DNA of 64,000 bases from Ustulina deusta (lineage: Eukaryota > Ascomycota > Sordariomycetes > Xylariales > Xylariaceae): contig JAJNNX010000001.1 of the NCBI GenBank assembly GCA_023159155.1, positions 186,001 to 250,000 of the forward strand. The letters run 5' to 3'. The first letter of the stretch is position 1; each line of letters starts with the position of its first letter. Below the pieces are notes generated by a model. The model did no database searches and was not told the origin of the DNA. It saw nothing but the letters and a program-made list of their open reading frames with translations. The translations under genes were made by a program, and so were the position numbers. This document shows, piece by piece, positions 47,443-59,748 of the stretch.

Positions 47443-49718
47443 TTTGATACCGATGATTTAATATAGGGTTTCTCCGAAGTTGTGTGTGTAGTATAGCAGC
47501 GGTTAGTCACATAAATGCTCTAAGAGTAGGTAGCATATAAAGAAGGAGGAGTAGCGAGAATGGCTTTCCTCGGATTAAATGAAATATATTAAATAGCTGA
47601 CTGCTTATACTTACAGATGAGTGTGGTCACGGGGTTATCTCATGATCGGCATTATGATGCGTCCACTGACGAATAGTGATTGTGAATGAAGAACCACATC
47701 ACTTTGTGTCGTCACGGTATGACTGTCCACGTTAAAGGGTGGCATTGCCGCGCCATTCGTTTCTCTTTCTCGGCCTACGACGTGGCATCAGACATGCTAT
47801 TCGATAGATAGTAACTACTAGTATGTTCTGTACATCAGATTAGCTGCATTAGTACTATGTCTCTATCCAGTCACACTCAGTCCGTCGCAGCTCGCTCACA
47901 GTAGATCGAGGATTGGAGAAGGAGGGCAGGGTTCATTAGTCTCCGCCTTACTGACCCTTAATCTGGTACAATCACGTTTTGCCGACCCTTAAACTAGGCT
48001 TCCTCAGCAGACGGCTTCTTCAAGTAATATTTAGGTGCAATAGGTATTACATGTATGTGGCCTTCCAGGATTTACCATCGAAACTTGTGGTGACTGGGTG
48101 AGGAATGGCATCGGCGGAAACTCCACCAATCTGCCTTCTCCAATATCACCTCTGGAGTTTAATAGGCAGAAAAATATGCATCATTAGTGACTAAAGAGTG
48201 AGCGTCTCACATTACCCCATCCCTCCGGCATGTGGGAATATATTAGCGATGAATTCGGTACCGAAATGTACCTAGTATCGAAGGCGAAGCGATCTCCTCT
48301 GATCATGAGTCCCTAGGCATTACGTATATGCTACTAGCTGGAGGGTTTCTCACAGAATCATAGCGTGATATGGATGTCTTGACTTACTGAAAATTCCCTG
48401 AATACTTTGTATCCACCAGTGCGTGCCGGCCTGAATCTATCCCTTCGATACGCCACTCCAATAAAAACCCCTGGTTTGGTAAGAGCGAGCTGATATGATA
48501 CATTACTTTCCCCAAAGGTTGAAAGCATCGAGATCTCACCGCCCAGGGGTCCCCGCACGATCACCCGCAGTTCATATCCCTGTTTGATAACCACCTTGAA
48601 CAAAGGATATTGATGCATAAAGCCAAGGACTAACTAGTCTACGAAGGTCTTCGGATCCTTGGGGCGACAACAAGAGGCTATCCATACCTCTATCCTTGAC
48701 CTACGAAATCCTGAAAACTGTCAACTTGATCTTGATTTTCGGCTACGGTAGGGCTAGCACAGTGATAGAAGCTTTCGCCGTAAATGGTAGCGTCACTAAA
48801 ATGGCAGATGTGATAAGAGTCTAAGCTAATGTTTCTACGCAAGAGAAAATGGCCTTGACATAGTCCATGCAGCATGCATGACTTGAATAAATTGAAAAGC
48901 CCGCCAGTGATGTGTAATGTAGGTAGCTCGGCGGGATGCAAGGGATCTACTAGTATATATTTGCGCGACCTTTGGCTTTCCTATCCACGCAATAGAGTTG
49001 GGGCAGTCCGTTTTCATGTAATTATAACTATTGTTAACTACTTGATATGATTGGAGCGGGGGCGAGGTTCTACTTAAGGATGAAAATTTGTACGTTGACT
49101 TATATGGGCTGGGCTATATAGCTCGCGCCGTAATGTTAAACTACTCTTTCAGCTTGATTTTATCTCGTTCCTTTTTTTGTAGGCCGTTGTGTCTTTTGAC
49201 TACAGTTTAATGGAGTTTGCGCAGCCGGTTCTGCGGTTCTGCCCAATCTTTGCATCATGTCTCATATCGGACAACATCCCACGTATTTCTTTGTGCGTAG
49301 TATCATTCATGCTAGTAGAGGATGCAGGAGTTGGTTTGGTAGCAGAGCTAGAGCTGCGGACTGAGAGCAGGCGGAGCCTTGATGTGGCTTGGCACCCAAC
49401 ATTGTACTATTGATGTTACCAACCGGTGAGGAGTGTTTTCCAGGTGTTTACATCCTGCCCTTGGGTGCACTTGTATTAGTAGTTAGAGAAGCCTGTTTTG
49501 GTTTGCACCGTCTTTATCAATTTGCAGTGACAAGCTCCTGAATGAAGTGAGAGAATTGTTGGTTAGTTTGGCGCTTATAAGCTGAAAATTGGGTTTGGAT
49601 TTCCTTTCGGCACTATCTACCACAATTTTCAACTCAATTATGTCGATCTATAATATAGAAAAGAGATACAGGGTGGATAAATATATTTACATATAGTTAT
49701 ATACACAGAAAGACAGAC

Positions 49719-49759
<41 letters not shown>

Positions 49760-50361
49760 GAAAGGAGAGGGAGAGAGACTAATGTGTCAATGTTGTTTAG
49801 ACGATTCACAGCCACTGGGAGTAGATATACACAAAATTAACATTGATGGCTCCTGATTAACACTGTCCTATCAATATTTATACCTACTCGTCTGGCCGGA
49901 GCAGTATCCTCTTGACTGAGAATATGCATATTGGTTGTGACGATAGCCTTGTCCGAAAATTGACATCCTTGAGGAGCATCTAAATATCGCGAGGCTCAGT
50001 GGGGGTGCCGCATAACTAATATTCTGTCCTGATCACCTAGATCGAGCCCGTGAAGGGTACCTTGTAACCCTTGCCATCTCTGCCTTGTGTCCTGGACCCT
50101 TACCCACCGAATGAAATTACTCGCACATGTGACCCAGCCCAAACAATTCACGTCCTGTACGCCTTTTGAGACCCTAAGAAAATCACACCCTGATTGGGTA
50201 ATTAGAAACCTGGGAGATAGAGCTCATGCGATAGATGTATGACAGACTGTTGTCATGGATGGAAAGTGCGTAAGCTCGCTCTTGGTCTTGGAAGGCGGAT
50301 CGGAGGGGCAATGGAGCAGTGCTTAGTGTTCCGTGCTGTTTCGCGCATAGGCGTTCAAGTT
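47443..50361. other. Intergenic region, no gene recognised
   Basis: This gap of 2.9 kb follows the P450 start. An 86-codon ATG frame on the minus strand (48618-48358) and a partly overlapping frame upstream of it look weakly coding but belong to no family I know and could not be joined. Beyond 49 kb the DNA is AT-rich with a dinucleotide repeat. Confidence 0.45.
49723..49754. repeat. (AG)16 microsatellite
   Basis: Sixteen perfect AG units, followed by a longer purine-rich tail (AAAGGGAAAGGAGAGG and on to about 49779). Confidence 0.9.
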
Positions 50362-50958
50362 CTAGAGAACGGATGCGCCCAACATCGATCCCTCCATCTC
50401 CATATTGTCCATGGGAACTTCCATTCCGGCTCCGCGTGACTCCATGCCAGCCAGACGAGCCTCCATGGCCTCCAGTCTCTTCTCGACACTCTCGAGTCGA
50501 TGGCTAACGCTCATGAACCCTTGGGTGATGTCGTGATTCATACGATCGAGCTTGTTACTCAGACTTCGGATGCTTTGAGCCATGGGCGTATTCTCTTGGC
50601 CGGGCTGAGCAGCCGGGACTCGGGCCTCGTGGTTGTGTCGGCCATCTTGGACGGCAAAGCGCCACTGGTTGTTCAACTGCACCTCACAGACAGCCTTGGC
50701 ACGCCAAGGGCAGTCGACCTTACGGGTGCTCGGATTTCGCTTTTTCGCGGTGCTGTTGTACTTGACACCACCTCGATCACAGACCAAGTCATACCGGGTG
50801 GGCTTGCCATCACGGTAGTTGCTGGCTCGCAGCTTGACAACGCCGTAGCCCTGGTCCTTCGCGACACGCTGCACAGCACTCAGCAGGTCGTCGAAGCTCC
50901 GGTAGATGCCCTCGGGGGGCGGGGCCAGCGCGCCAGGCTCACCGCCGCCGGAGGTCAT
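50362..50958 (-). CDS. FAR1-type zinc-finger DNA-binding domain protein
   Basis: A frame of 198 residues. Residues about 18-120 show the FAR1/WRKY-GCM1-like fold: IYRSFDDLLSAVQRVAKDQG, VKLRASNYRDGKPTRYDLVC, CPWRAKAVCEV and WRFAVQDGRHNHE. Two Cys (in DLVCDRGG and VDCPW) and the final H-N-H supply the zinc-ligand pattern. The C-terminal half is a coiled coil of heptad type (LSNKLDRMNHDITQGF, LESVEKRLEAMEARLAG). The domain is related to the DNA-binding part of Mutator-like transposases and is often found as stand-alone fungal proteins. No transposase core is present here. The Pro/Thr/Ser-rich frame seems to continue upstream of the chosen ATG, so the N-terminus may be longer. Confidence 0.75.
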   Translation of the reverse strand: MTSGGGEPGALAPPPEGIYRSFDDLLSAVQRVAKDQGYGVVKLRASNYRDGKPTRYDLVCDRGGVKYNSTAKKRNPSTRKVDCPWRAKAVCEVQLNNQWRFAVQDGRHNHEARVPAAQPGQENTPMAQSIRSLSNKLDRMNHDITQGFMSVSHRLESVEKRLEAMEARLAGMESRGAGMEVPMDNMEMEGSMLGASVL

Positions 50959-51899
50959 GGCGCCGGGGGTGACGGGGGTGGCCGTGGTGGGCGTAGCGGT
51001 CGGGGGAAGCTGACGCGGCGTGCTCAGCGCACTCGCCGTGCCGTTCGGGACAACAACGCCCGCGGCGACGGCCGAGTGGTGAGGATTCTGCTGGAGCGAA
51101 ATTTTGGCGGTGTTGTCGGGAGACGGGGGGAAAACGAAGGGACGAGGACGAGCCTCACGTCGAGCGTCGTTCTCGACGACGCTGTCGGGGGCCTGGGAGG
51201 GGAGTTGGGGGGCGGCGTGGCAGGTGGCCGTTTTTGTTGTTTTATTTTTGGCGGGGATCGCGGTTGTTGTCCAACAAAGCGGATGCAGACGCGGGCGCGG
51301 ACACCGTGGACGAAGCGCTATTCAGACGTTGTTGTTGGTGGTGCAGGTTGAGATTCTCACGGTACTGAGCCGTGTGTGGCGAGGGAAGATACGGAGCGGG
51401 AATAAGTAGATGGCAGAGAAGAGGCCGTGCGAGATGGACCCTGTTTTGATGGGATCCACAAAGCACACACGGAGTGATTACTGACCAGCTCTCTATCTAT
51501 CCAGGCAGATAGAGGATGGATGCTTTCGGACAGGCCGCAGCTGGTCGCCTGAAAAAAAAAAGGAAAAAAGGGACGGGTGGGGGCATCTGTGGCTAATTGT
51601 GGCACAGGTGTGGAATATTGGCAATTCGCTTACCTGGCGGATGCAGCTGCAGTCTCTGGATTACCTCCCTCCGTAGTAGTCCGGTGCACTGTACCCAGAC
51701 ACTGTATAGGCAGGCCATCTGCTGAGTTTAACGTTTAGATATTGGCCCAAGTCTCACGGACACCTGGTCCTGAACCATATGTACCTACACTCAACGTCTA
51801 ATTGCCATCTTTTCTATCCTTGTTCTCCAATGCACTTATGCGTGGGCTCATGACGCGACAACACTCGCAATCCTATCCACGCCCCCGTCAGACACACCG
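50959..51899. promoter_or_regulatory. Divergent region between FAR1-type gene and small conserved gene
   Basis: The part next to the FAR1-type gene (to about 51.3 kb) is GC-rich and may hold extra N-terminal coding sequence or a leader with an intron. The rest holds promoters. I could not place an upstream exon. Confidence 0.45.
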
Positions 51900-52438
51900 A
51901 TGGCGTCCAACGGTGGCCAAGACATGAAGCAGGAGGTGACGCAGGGCAAGGCCCGCCTGTCCGACAACGAGGAGACGTCAGAAGAGCAGCAACTCCAGCG
52001 TGATCTAAAGCACTTGGATCTTCTACTTGTCAGGGTATGCCTCCATTCATCAGTATGTTCATGGTCGTGACCGGGCTCGATAGCTTAAGACGAATGGACT
52101 CTATCTAGTGTCGGGATATACGAACTACCATACCTCGGATGCTTAGTGGTATGCCGGAAGTGGCCCGAAACCGCCCAGAGTGTACGTAAACACCGAGTGA
52201 TGGTGCTTAGATTCGACATGGCTAAATTTCTGTCACAGCTCTTGAAGTCATGTTTGGTGAACTGGTCAATCACATGAAAAACGCCGGTGCCGAGATCCAA
52301 GACTTCACGACGCTGTACACCAGCGAGGAAAACAAGAAGGTGCTTGAGAAGGCCAGGAAGAGTCGTGCCGCCAACCCTAAGGGCATCAAGACCTGGCTTT
52401 ACAAGGACCACCCGGACTGGGCAGATGTTCCTCGATAA
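51900..52438 (+). CDS. Small conserved fungal protein, function unknown
   Basis: Three exons (51900-52034, 52109-52181, 52239-52438) join exactly in frame to 135 residues. The N-terminus is hydrophilic (MASNGGQDMKQEV). It is followed by a helical segment with HLDLLLVRCRDIRTTIPRML, then LEVMFGELVNHMKNAGAEIQ. The end is charged and Trp-containing (ARKSRAANPKGIKTWLYKDH, PDWADVPR). The pattern of a helix, IRTTIPRML and a final NPKGIK-W motif looks like a conserved ascomycete family, but I cannot name it. No signal peptide or membrane segment is seen, and no function is assigned. Confidence 0.65.
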
Positions 52439-53411
52439 AAGGGATATATCGTCATGTCTTTGCGATCAATACCAGCTGCACTCGAGATAGATTGACTGAT
52501 TTTCATCTTTCCGTTCGGTGCCTCAACTGTGCTTGTTTGGGATGTATCAAATCAAAGGAGTCAAACACCGTGGTACCACCCAAATATCCTATGCGGGATA
52601 TTCTAATGGACACAACCTAACTGGCGTTCTTGGTGTGCCTAAGATGCATAGGTAGAAATTCTTTTCTCTTGAAATCCAAAAATACCATTACTACAATAGT
52701 TAATCGTGCTGCAAAATACTTCCAGGTTGTGGTTGAAACAGCAATTACCTAGCAGTACAAAAAGAATTATATATAGCACCATCTAGGTATGTATCTTGTA
52801 CCTGGCATACCTCTCCTCATGCCTGCCTATGTATCTACGTAACTACAGAGGTCTCCCCTCCAGTCTCATCTTACAGAAATACATACCAGGTCCTATGTGG
52901 TAGGTACCTTGAGGTAAGATATGACCTGGTTGGTACCTTGGGAACAACATCTGGAACAAACTACAAAGTACCTACCCACCTGGCAGTATATATGCAGCTA
53001 TCAGTTATTGGAACAACCCCCACATGCACTAAGATGGTAAGAGACGGGAGTAGGTACCTAGGTACACGGGGACTGAGAACCCTCACAAAGTATAATGCAC
53101 GGCCCTTGTCATCTGCCACTGCGCGAGCTGCAACCCCACTGACGTCCACCACCACCTGTAAAAATTCACTGGAATTTTCGAAAACACTGGTCCACCTAAA
53201 GTTTGCCCCTCAATCGGTCTAAGTTGTGTTATTTTTCCTTGACCAACTCAGCGACCAACGCCACGTCCACACACCGGCTTCTCGTTCTCTCCCGGGCCGT
53301 GACATTAATTATTTGTTGTCGTCCATTCAGACACCAAGCAACAACGGCATCAGCCCTCTTGCCACAGAATCGTAAACGAATCCCGCGAGCGACGGACGAA
53401 AGCCTGCCAAT
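52439..53411. promoter_or_regulatory. Intergenic region upstream of eIF3c
   Basis: This contains the NIP1 promoter and leader. It is dense in TAGGTACCTA-like words (52785-52800, 52895-52915, 52965-52980, 53050-53065). No coding region is supported. Confidence 0.5.
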
Positions 53412-56097
53412 ATGTCTCGGTTCTTCCGCAGCGGCGACGACAGCTCTAGCGAGAGCAGCTCGGACGAGGAGGAGCTCTACTCCGAGGAGGAGGAAGAGAA
53501 GGATGTAGAAGGGTCCGAAGAGGAAGACTCTGACGACGAGGACAAGGACGAGGACGAGTCCGAAGAAGAGAGTAGCGATGACGAGGGAGTCAAGAAAACC
53601 GGCGCCTCGCGGTTCTTGCGCGGCGAGTCGTCCGAGAGCGAGGACAGCGACGAGGACCAGCCAAAGACGGTCAAGAGTGCCAAAGACAAGCGGTTTGCCG
53701 AGCTCGAGGCCACCATCGATGCCATCGAGAAGAAGCAAAGAATCAACGATTGGGGTGCCGTATCTATTGGTATGTGAAGACCAACATGGCACACAAACAA
53801 ACCCGTTGGGTTCCTCATGGCATGTTTGTCGCTAACCATGTGCAGAATTTGACAAGCTCAACCGCCAGGCCGTCAAGATGACCGACGGCGGCAAGGTCCC
53901 CAAGCTCTACGTCAAGGCCATCGTCGAACTCGAAGATGCCATGAACGAAACCATCTCGAAGCAGAAGGTCACCCCGAAGAAGATGAATGCCACCAGCGCT
54001 CGTGGCCTCGTCGCTGTCAAGCAGAAGATCAAGAAACTCAAGCAAGATCACCAGGCTGAAATTGATCGATGTCGAGAGGACCCGCTCGATTTCCTTGCCT
54101 CTGACGAGGAAGAGGAGGAAGTCGCCGCTCCGAAGCCCAAGAAAACCAAGGCCGAGACCTACACCGAACAGGTTGAACAACAAGACGACGACGGCTTCGA
54201 GACCGTCATCAAGGGCGGTCGCACTCTCCAGTTTACCCCCGAAAGCATCTTCAAGCACTTACGTACCATATTGGAGTCTCGTGGAAAGAAGAATACCGAT
54301 AGGCTCGAGCAGATCCGCATCATGGAGAAGTTGCACGCCGTAGCGAATACTCCATACCAGACCATCCGTGTTCTGTTGACCCTTGTATCGGCTAGATTTG
54401 ATCTCGGAACCGGCACATCAAATTCTATGCCTCTTGAGCAATGGAAAGCCGCTGAGAAGGAGCTTTCGACCTTGTTCGAAGTGCTTGAGCAGAACCGAGA
54501 CCACATAGTCATCGAGAACGCCGAGGAGTGGGACGATGACGAGAAACCCCCCACATTACAGGCTGGAGAGAAATATATCAAGGTTCCTGGCAGTGTAGTA
54601 TCATACGTCGAGCGTTTGGACGACGAGCTCACTCGCTCGTTGCAAACCATCGACCCTCACACTTCGGAATATATCGAGCGTCTGACTGACGAGGGTGCTT
54701 TGTATAACGTCATCTTCCGGGGCTTGCTCTATTACGAGACCCTCGGCAAGGACTCTTCTCTGCAAATACCCCAAGACAGCCTAAACCGGATCCTCATGCG
54801 AAGGTTAGAGCACGTATACTTCAAACCCGCCCAGGTGATCAAGATCCTTGAGGAGAACGCCTGGAAACCAGTACCCGCCGCCGTTGAGTCTGTGATCACT
54901 CCTAGAGGCAGCGTTACGGATGCCACACAGCTCCTTAACGTGCTCTGCAACTACCTTTTCGTCAACAGTGAGGGCATCATCCGCGCCCGTGCCATGCTTT
55001 GCCAGATCTACTTCCTTGCGTTGCATGACGAGTATTACAAGGCCCGCGACATGATGCTGATGTCACATTTGCAAGAGTCAATCAACAGCTTCGACGTGCA
55101 GACCCAGATTCTCTACAACCGTACTCTTGTACAGGTTGGGCTCTGCGCATTCCGCAAGGGCCTTGTCTATGACGCACAGAACACACTTCAAGAGATCTGT
55201 GGCAGTGGCCGACAAAAGGAGCTCTTGGCCCAGGGAGTTATGATCCAACGGTTCGCCCAAGTCTCTCCAGAACAAGAACGGCTTGAAAAACAAAGACAAC
55301 TCCCCTTCCACATGCACATCAACTTGGAGCTTCTAGAGTGTGTTTATTTGACATGCAGCATGCTCCTCGAGATTCCGCTGCTAGCCCAGACGGGCTCATC
55401 CCCAGATATCAAGAAGCGTGTCATCAGCAAGACATACAGGCGTATGCTCGAATACCACGAACGACAAATCTTCACCGGCCCACCCGAAAACACTCGTGAC
55501 CACGTTATGCAAGCGTCCCGGGCTCTGGCCGCTGGCGAGTGGAAGAAGGCGATCAACTTCATTCACAGCATCAAGATCTGGGATCTCATGCCGAACACGG
55601 AGGAGATCAAGACCATGCTTTCCAAACAGATCCAGGAAGAAGGTCTGCGAACGTACCTCTTCACCTACGCGCCCTTCTACGACACCCTTGCCGTGTCTAC
55701 CTTATCATCTATGTTCGAGCTCGATGACCGCAAGGTCGCCTCCATCGTAAGCAAGATGATTAGCCACGAAGAGTTGGCCGCGGCTCTCGACCAGGTCACC
55801 TCGACGGTAATCTTCCGAAAGGGCGTCGAGCTGTCCCGCCTTCAGAGCCTGGCGCTCACATTGTCAGACAAGGCCGCGGCTCTCATCGAGACCAACGAGC
55901 GGACGCTTGAGCAGCGGACACAAGGCACAGCCAACGCTTTCGACAGGAGAGGCGGGCAAAATCAGCGAGGTGGTCGCGGAGGAGGACAGAAGACGGGTCG
56001 GGGCGGAGCAAGGACGGGTGGAACGGGACAGGGACAGAGACAAGCCGGCGGCACGCAATTTACGGGAGGTGTGCTCGGTGGCGCTGTTCGAGGGTAG
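53412..56097 (+). CDS. nip1: Translation initiation factor eIF3 subunit c (NIP1)
   Basis: eIF3c is a core subunit of eIF3. It binds eIF1 and eIF5 through its N-terminus and sits on the 40S ribosome. Two exons (53412-53769 and 53846-56097) give 869 residues. The N-terminus is Ser/Asp/Glu-rich ([12 protein letters not shown]) after [30 protein letters not shown] spans the splice. The central helical repeats include [39 protein letters not shown] and [20 protein letters not shown]. The PCI domain lies in the C-terminal third ([39 protein letters not shown]). The end is an RGG-rich tail. Length and order match fungal NIP1. Confidence 0.97.
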
Positions 56098-56500
56098 ACG
56101 AATATCAGGCGTACATGTAGTGCTTTTTCCGTCTCTTTTGTATCTCGTGTGCATAGGGCCCGGGTCGCCTTTCGATGAAAAAGTGTCATTGGCGAATGGG
56201 CTGGTCTAGGGCTAATTGGACGGTCGAGTAGCATATCCATGTCTACTGAGGGAATTAAAATGATTTCACGATGATTGTATAGCGGGATTCTGATGTTCAT
56301 GTTTTTCTTGAATATTAGAGTGTTGTGAATGCTGTGTGCATTATGGTGAGTCTATAACTGGGTGGATATCTCATCTTCGCATGGAATCCTTCTACTGTAA
56401 ATATGCATCAGAAATCTGTCGTCTCCCAACCCATATATACTCGAGGTCTATAGTCTATATTCCCCATCTATTTTACACAGGGTATGCAAGGCCCAGTACT
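56098..56500. other. Short intergenic region
   Basis: Convergent 3' flanks of eIF3c and the hemerythrin-domain gene. No further gene seen. Confidence 0.5.
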
Positions 56501-57494
56501 TTACATTCGCAACTTCCGCACTTCGTCGAGGGACCAGTACCGACGCATGTTTTCGGCGCCGAGGGTGCGGACCTCCTGGTCGAGATGGGTCCAGAGTACG
56601 GCCCCCCAAGTACTACAACACTCGGGGTTAATAATTGTCACTGTTGAGTGTACTCGGTAGGGTTTCACAACGGCTGGAAGCCTTCCCCGGCCCAGGGTTA
56701 AAAAAAAAAAACCCTGAATGCGGCCTGAAAAGGAGAGTTGCTACTCTGAAAGTAGCCGCAACAGCAAGAAGAGAACTCGGGGAATTTATGACTCACTCGA
56801 GCTGGGCTTTGAGGGCGGCCATCTGTAACTCGGTCTCGCCGGAGAGGCAGCGGCTCAAGTAGTCCTGCAAGCCGTCCATGCCTTTGTGAATGTCGGCATG
56901 CTGGCGCAGGAGTTCGGCGGCCTCCTTCCTCTTGCCGTCGTCGTCGTCGTCTTCCTGGTCCTGGCCGTCGGCGGGCAGATTCCGCTCCCGGCCGGTACGG
57001 AACTCGGGCATGCGCCTCGCGAGCTCGGGAAAGACGTACCGCTCCTCGATGGAGTGGTGCAGCTCGAGGTGGGAGACGAACTCGAGCCCGAGGTTGACGA
57101 AGGCCCGGATGGACATGCCCTGGGCCCGACGCCCGCTCGACGCCGACCCGTACAGCACGTTCCACGACGACCGGAAGTGGCTGTGGAAGACGTCCATGTG
57201 CTCGGCGAGACGGTTGTATTCCTTGAACTCGTAGGCACTGAGGGGCGGGAGCTTGGGTTCACCTGAGGAGGAGGAGGAGCTGGCACTCGCCGCCGCCGAT
57301 GCGGAGGCGGAGGCGGAGGACATGTTGGGCGCCGCCGAGGTGGCGAGGGCGCGGGAGCGGGAGAGGGAGGTGGGAGTATTCGGCGCGGGGATGGCTGCGT
57401 GGGGTTGTCGGCCACGGGGTGTACTACTTATTCTGATGGCGGCCCGACTTATAAGAGCCGTGATTACGCGGCGCATACTCATACCATGTCTCAT
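56501..57494 (-). CDS. Hemerythrin (HHE) domain protein
   Basis: Two exons (57494-56797 and 56612-56501) give 269 residues. A basic, Ser-rich N-terminus (MRHGMSMRRVITALISRAAI) could be a mitochondrial presequence; a later start at MSSASAS is possible. The HHE domain runs from about residue 85. Candidate di-iron ligands are His in EHMDVFHSHF, His and Glu in LHHSIEERYVFPE, His in HADIHKGM, and the last His and Glu in THLDQEVRTLG. That last pair is encoded only in exon 2, after the introner-like intron. A Gln/Asp-rich loop (DGQDQEDDDDDGKRK) is inserted in the domain. The family binds O2 or metals or senses iron; the exact role is unknown. Confidence 0.88.
56613..56796 (-). mobile_element. Introner-like element, copy C (hemerythrin-domain gene)
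   Basis: This 184-nt phase-2 intron has GTGAGTCATAAATTCC at the donor, CTCCTTTTCAGGCCG as core, and GACAATTATTAACCCC then GAGTGTTGTAG at the acceptor. GCTACT (56740-56745) faces AGTAGC (56751-56756), and AGGGTT (56694-56699) faces AACCCT (56710-56715) across a run of A. If it is not removed the frame stops at once (GAG TGA) and the last metal ligands are lost. Confidence 0.8.
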
Positions 57495-59748
57495 AGGTGC
57501 CCTACATTTATTTGGTGGTGTGTTGCTCTTATATACCTAACTCAAGTACAGATGCATAGAGGGTCGCATCGTCCAGGAAAATCGCTAAAGGCTGCCTCGC
57601 TAACCCTATAGGATTATTCCTCCTTGCGGGCACTGACGGATTGCATACAGTCTCTATTCAACGCACCTAGCATTTTGGCTTGGAGAATTTGGGTATGTCA
57701 GCTATTGGAAATCACAAATACGGGGATACCTAACGAGGATACCTAACGAGGAGGGAGTTGTCGCGGGGAGGTGGCTTGAGCGTAGTAAGCCAACCAATAA
57801 TAGCTTAGTGTTAGTATTTTCACCTTCTTGGTTGGGGTGGTAAGTGCCTACTAGGGTATACACACTGTGTCTCGATAAGGAGCAAGGCAGCTCACAGTGA
57901 GGGACGAAAATCGTACAGTACTCTTAGGTAGACTACTAGGATACCAAGTACAGCACCTATCGAAGATCATGCATGTGATATAAATTCTTCCAAGTTGTCA
58001 GGTTATTATGTATAACTAGATAGGTACATACATAGTGTATGATAACTTGGAACTACAACTACCTACGATGCATGATTCTTCACCTGCTTGTCCAAATGCC
58101 TACCTACCTGTATCTTAACGTCTGAACCCTTTTCTTACACCTCCCATCGCTGGATAACCTCAGGCCGACTGGCTGTTTGCATTGCCTCTCGTTTGTTTGC
58201 TCGCCTGTCCTTCTCATGTGCCGGCCTCGCCTGCTTCTAGCCAGCCCCATCCATCCACCCTCGAGCTCTCCTCACCGCTATTGCCGAGAAAGTGATGAGA
58301 CGCCTTTCTAGATCGTCCAGTACAAACATACGACAGCCCCACCCCGAGGGGAAGCAAGCACGCGCGGCATCCCGTCTGATCGATCCGTAGAAACGGGCGT
58401 AGGGAAAGGAAGCGAGGGGGAAAGAGAGCCAAGCGAAAAGCGGGCTTCCCCATCTATTGTTGTTCTGTCCACTCGAGGGAATGAGACGATGGCTTCGCCG
58501 ATGACACACGCCACGTGTGAGGAGATTGGCTCGCTCGCTGTTTGGACAACGAGAACCTGACGGCAGCCCACGGCTCTCTGCACCGCGTCGGCGTCGAGAT
58601 CGGTTGAGCTACCCGTGAGATTTCCCTCCCTACTCGCGTAAGAGGCCGGCGATCGGGCCTTCTCCTCACTGCACATCCCGCCGTGCCTGAGTTTCTGCCC
58701 TGCGTCTCGTCAGAATCAGATACCGGGCTCCTGGTCCCCAGCTCCGTTTTATTTCCTGCACCTATGGAACGATGGGATCACAAGCTGCGTTTCCGCCTGC
58801 GAGATGGCGTCGTGAGACGTGGCGATTGCCTGTGGTTGGTTGCTTAGTTTTCCTCCCTATGTGGCGCTATCCTCATTTCCTCGTTACTCTAAACCCGATT
58901 ATACTAGTGACCAAGTTGCATGGGACCCTATCGCAACCGCCCGTGTCAAATTGATATATCATCGCTCAACCGTAATTGATAGAAACCAGGTCGAGGCAGT
59001 TTCAGGACCCCGCTGGCGAATGACAACCATCGCATGGTTCCTGATAGCCGTCCGTGGTGCATGTCGAAATGATGAATATGTCGTACAGACGCGACGAACA
59101 CCGACTTCGGTAACACAAATACATTATTATTCAACAACCGTCATGCAGAGCAACGTTACACCGGTGCTTGTGTCGATGTCGGTTGGACACGAAAATGATA
59201 ATGGACATATCACTCATACATGTTAATATCAACGACGACAATACTCTAGGAATCATATCTCTACGTCAAACGCAATCATCACAATCACTACATCGACGAG
59301 AACAAGATTGTGAGACTGCAGTGTTCGAGAGTTTTCGTAGATTGGTGACGTCTGCGGCGTGAGAAGCAACGATGGATTACTCCACAGAAACCAGAAAGAT
59401 ACAGTTGAGGCTCTGAATACGTGATACCGATTCACTCCTAGGTAGGTCTTCGCCCAGGTCTCTCGCCGACGCACCGCAAAGGTCCCGGCAATCCAATGTG
59501 ATATCATACGCAATAAGTCTCGGATCTAGCTATCCAGCCCTCGTTTCGAATAAGACATACAAAGGGAGAAGGAATAGCCGGCCTCGGCTCAGGCCGTGTT
59601 AGGTGATTTGGTATGTATATATATATAGCCTTAGTATTCCCCGCCTGATTCCCTTGTTCTTTGAAGTGTAACCAACCTTTGGCACCCTTGAAGACTGCTG
59701 CTAAAATCGAGTATATTATCTACGCCCTTAATCAGGTCCTTGTTATAT
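57495..59748. other. Intergenic region, no gene recognised
   Basis: This 2.25-kb gap holds promoters of both divergent flanking genes. A 12-nt direct repeat ATACCTAACGAG lies at about 57726-57750. Short frames between 58.2 and 59.5 kb conflict in frame and belong to no known family. Confidence 0.5.

Noticed and set aside
48358..48618. 86-codon minus-strand frame as a gene
   Set aside because: There is no family resemblance, no supporting splice structure and a conflicting overlapping frame upstream. It is left as unsupported.
50500..51351. 283-codon plus-strand open frame
   Set aside because: It is the antisense shadow of the GC-rich FAR1-type gene. The FAR1 motifs on the other strand decide the coding strand.
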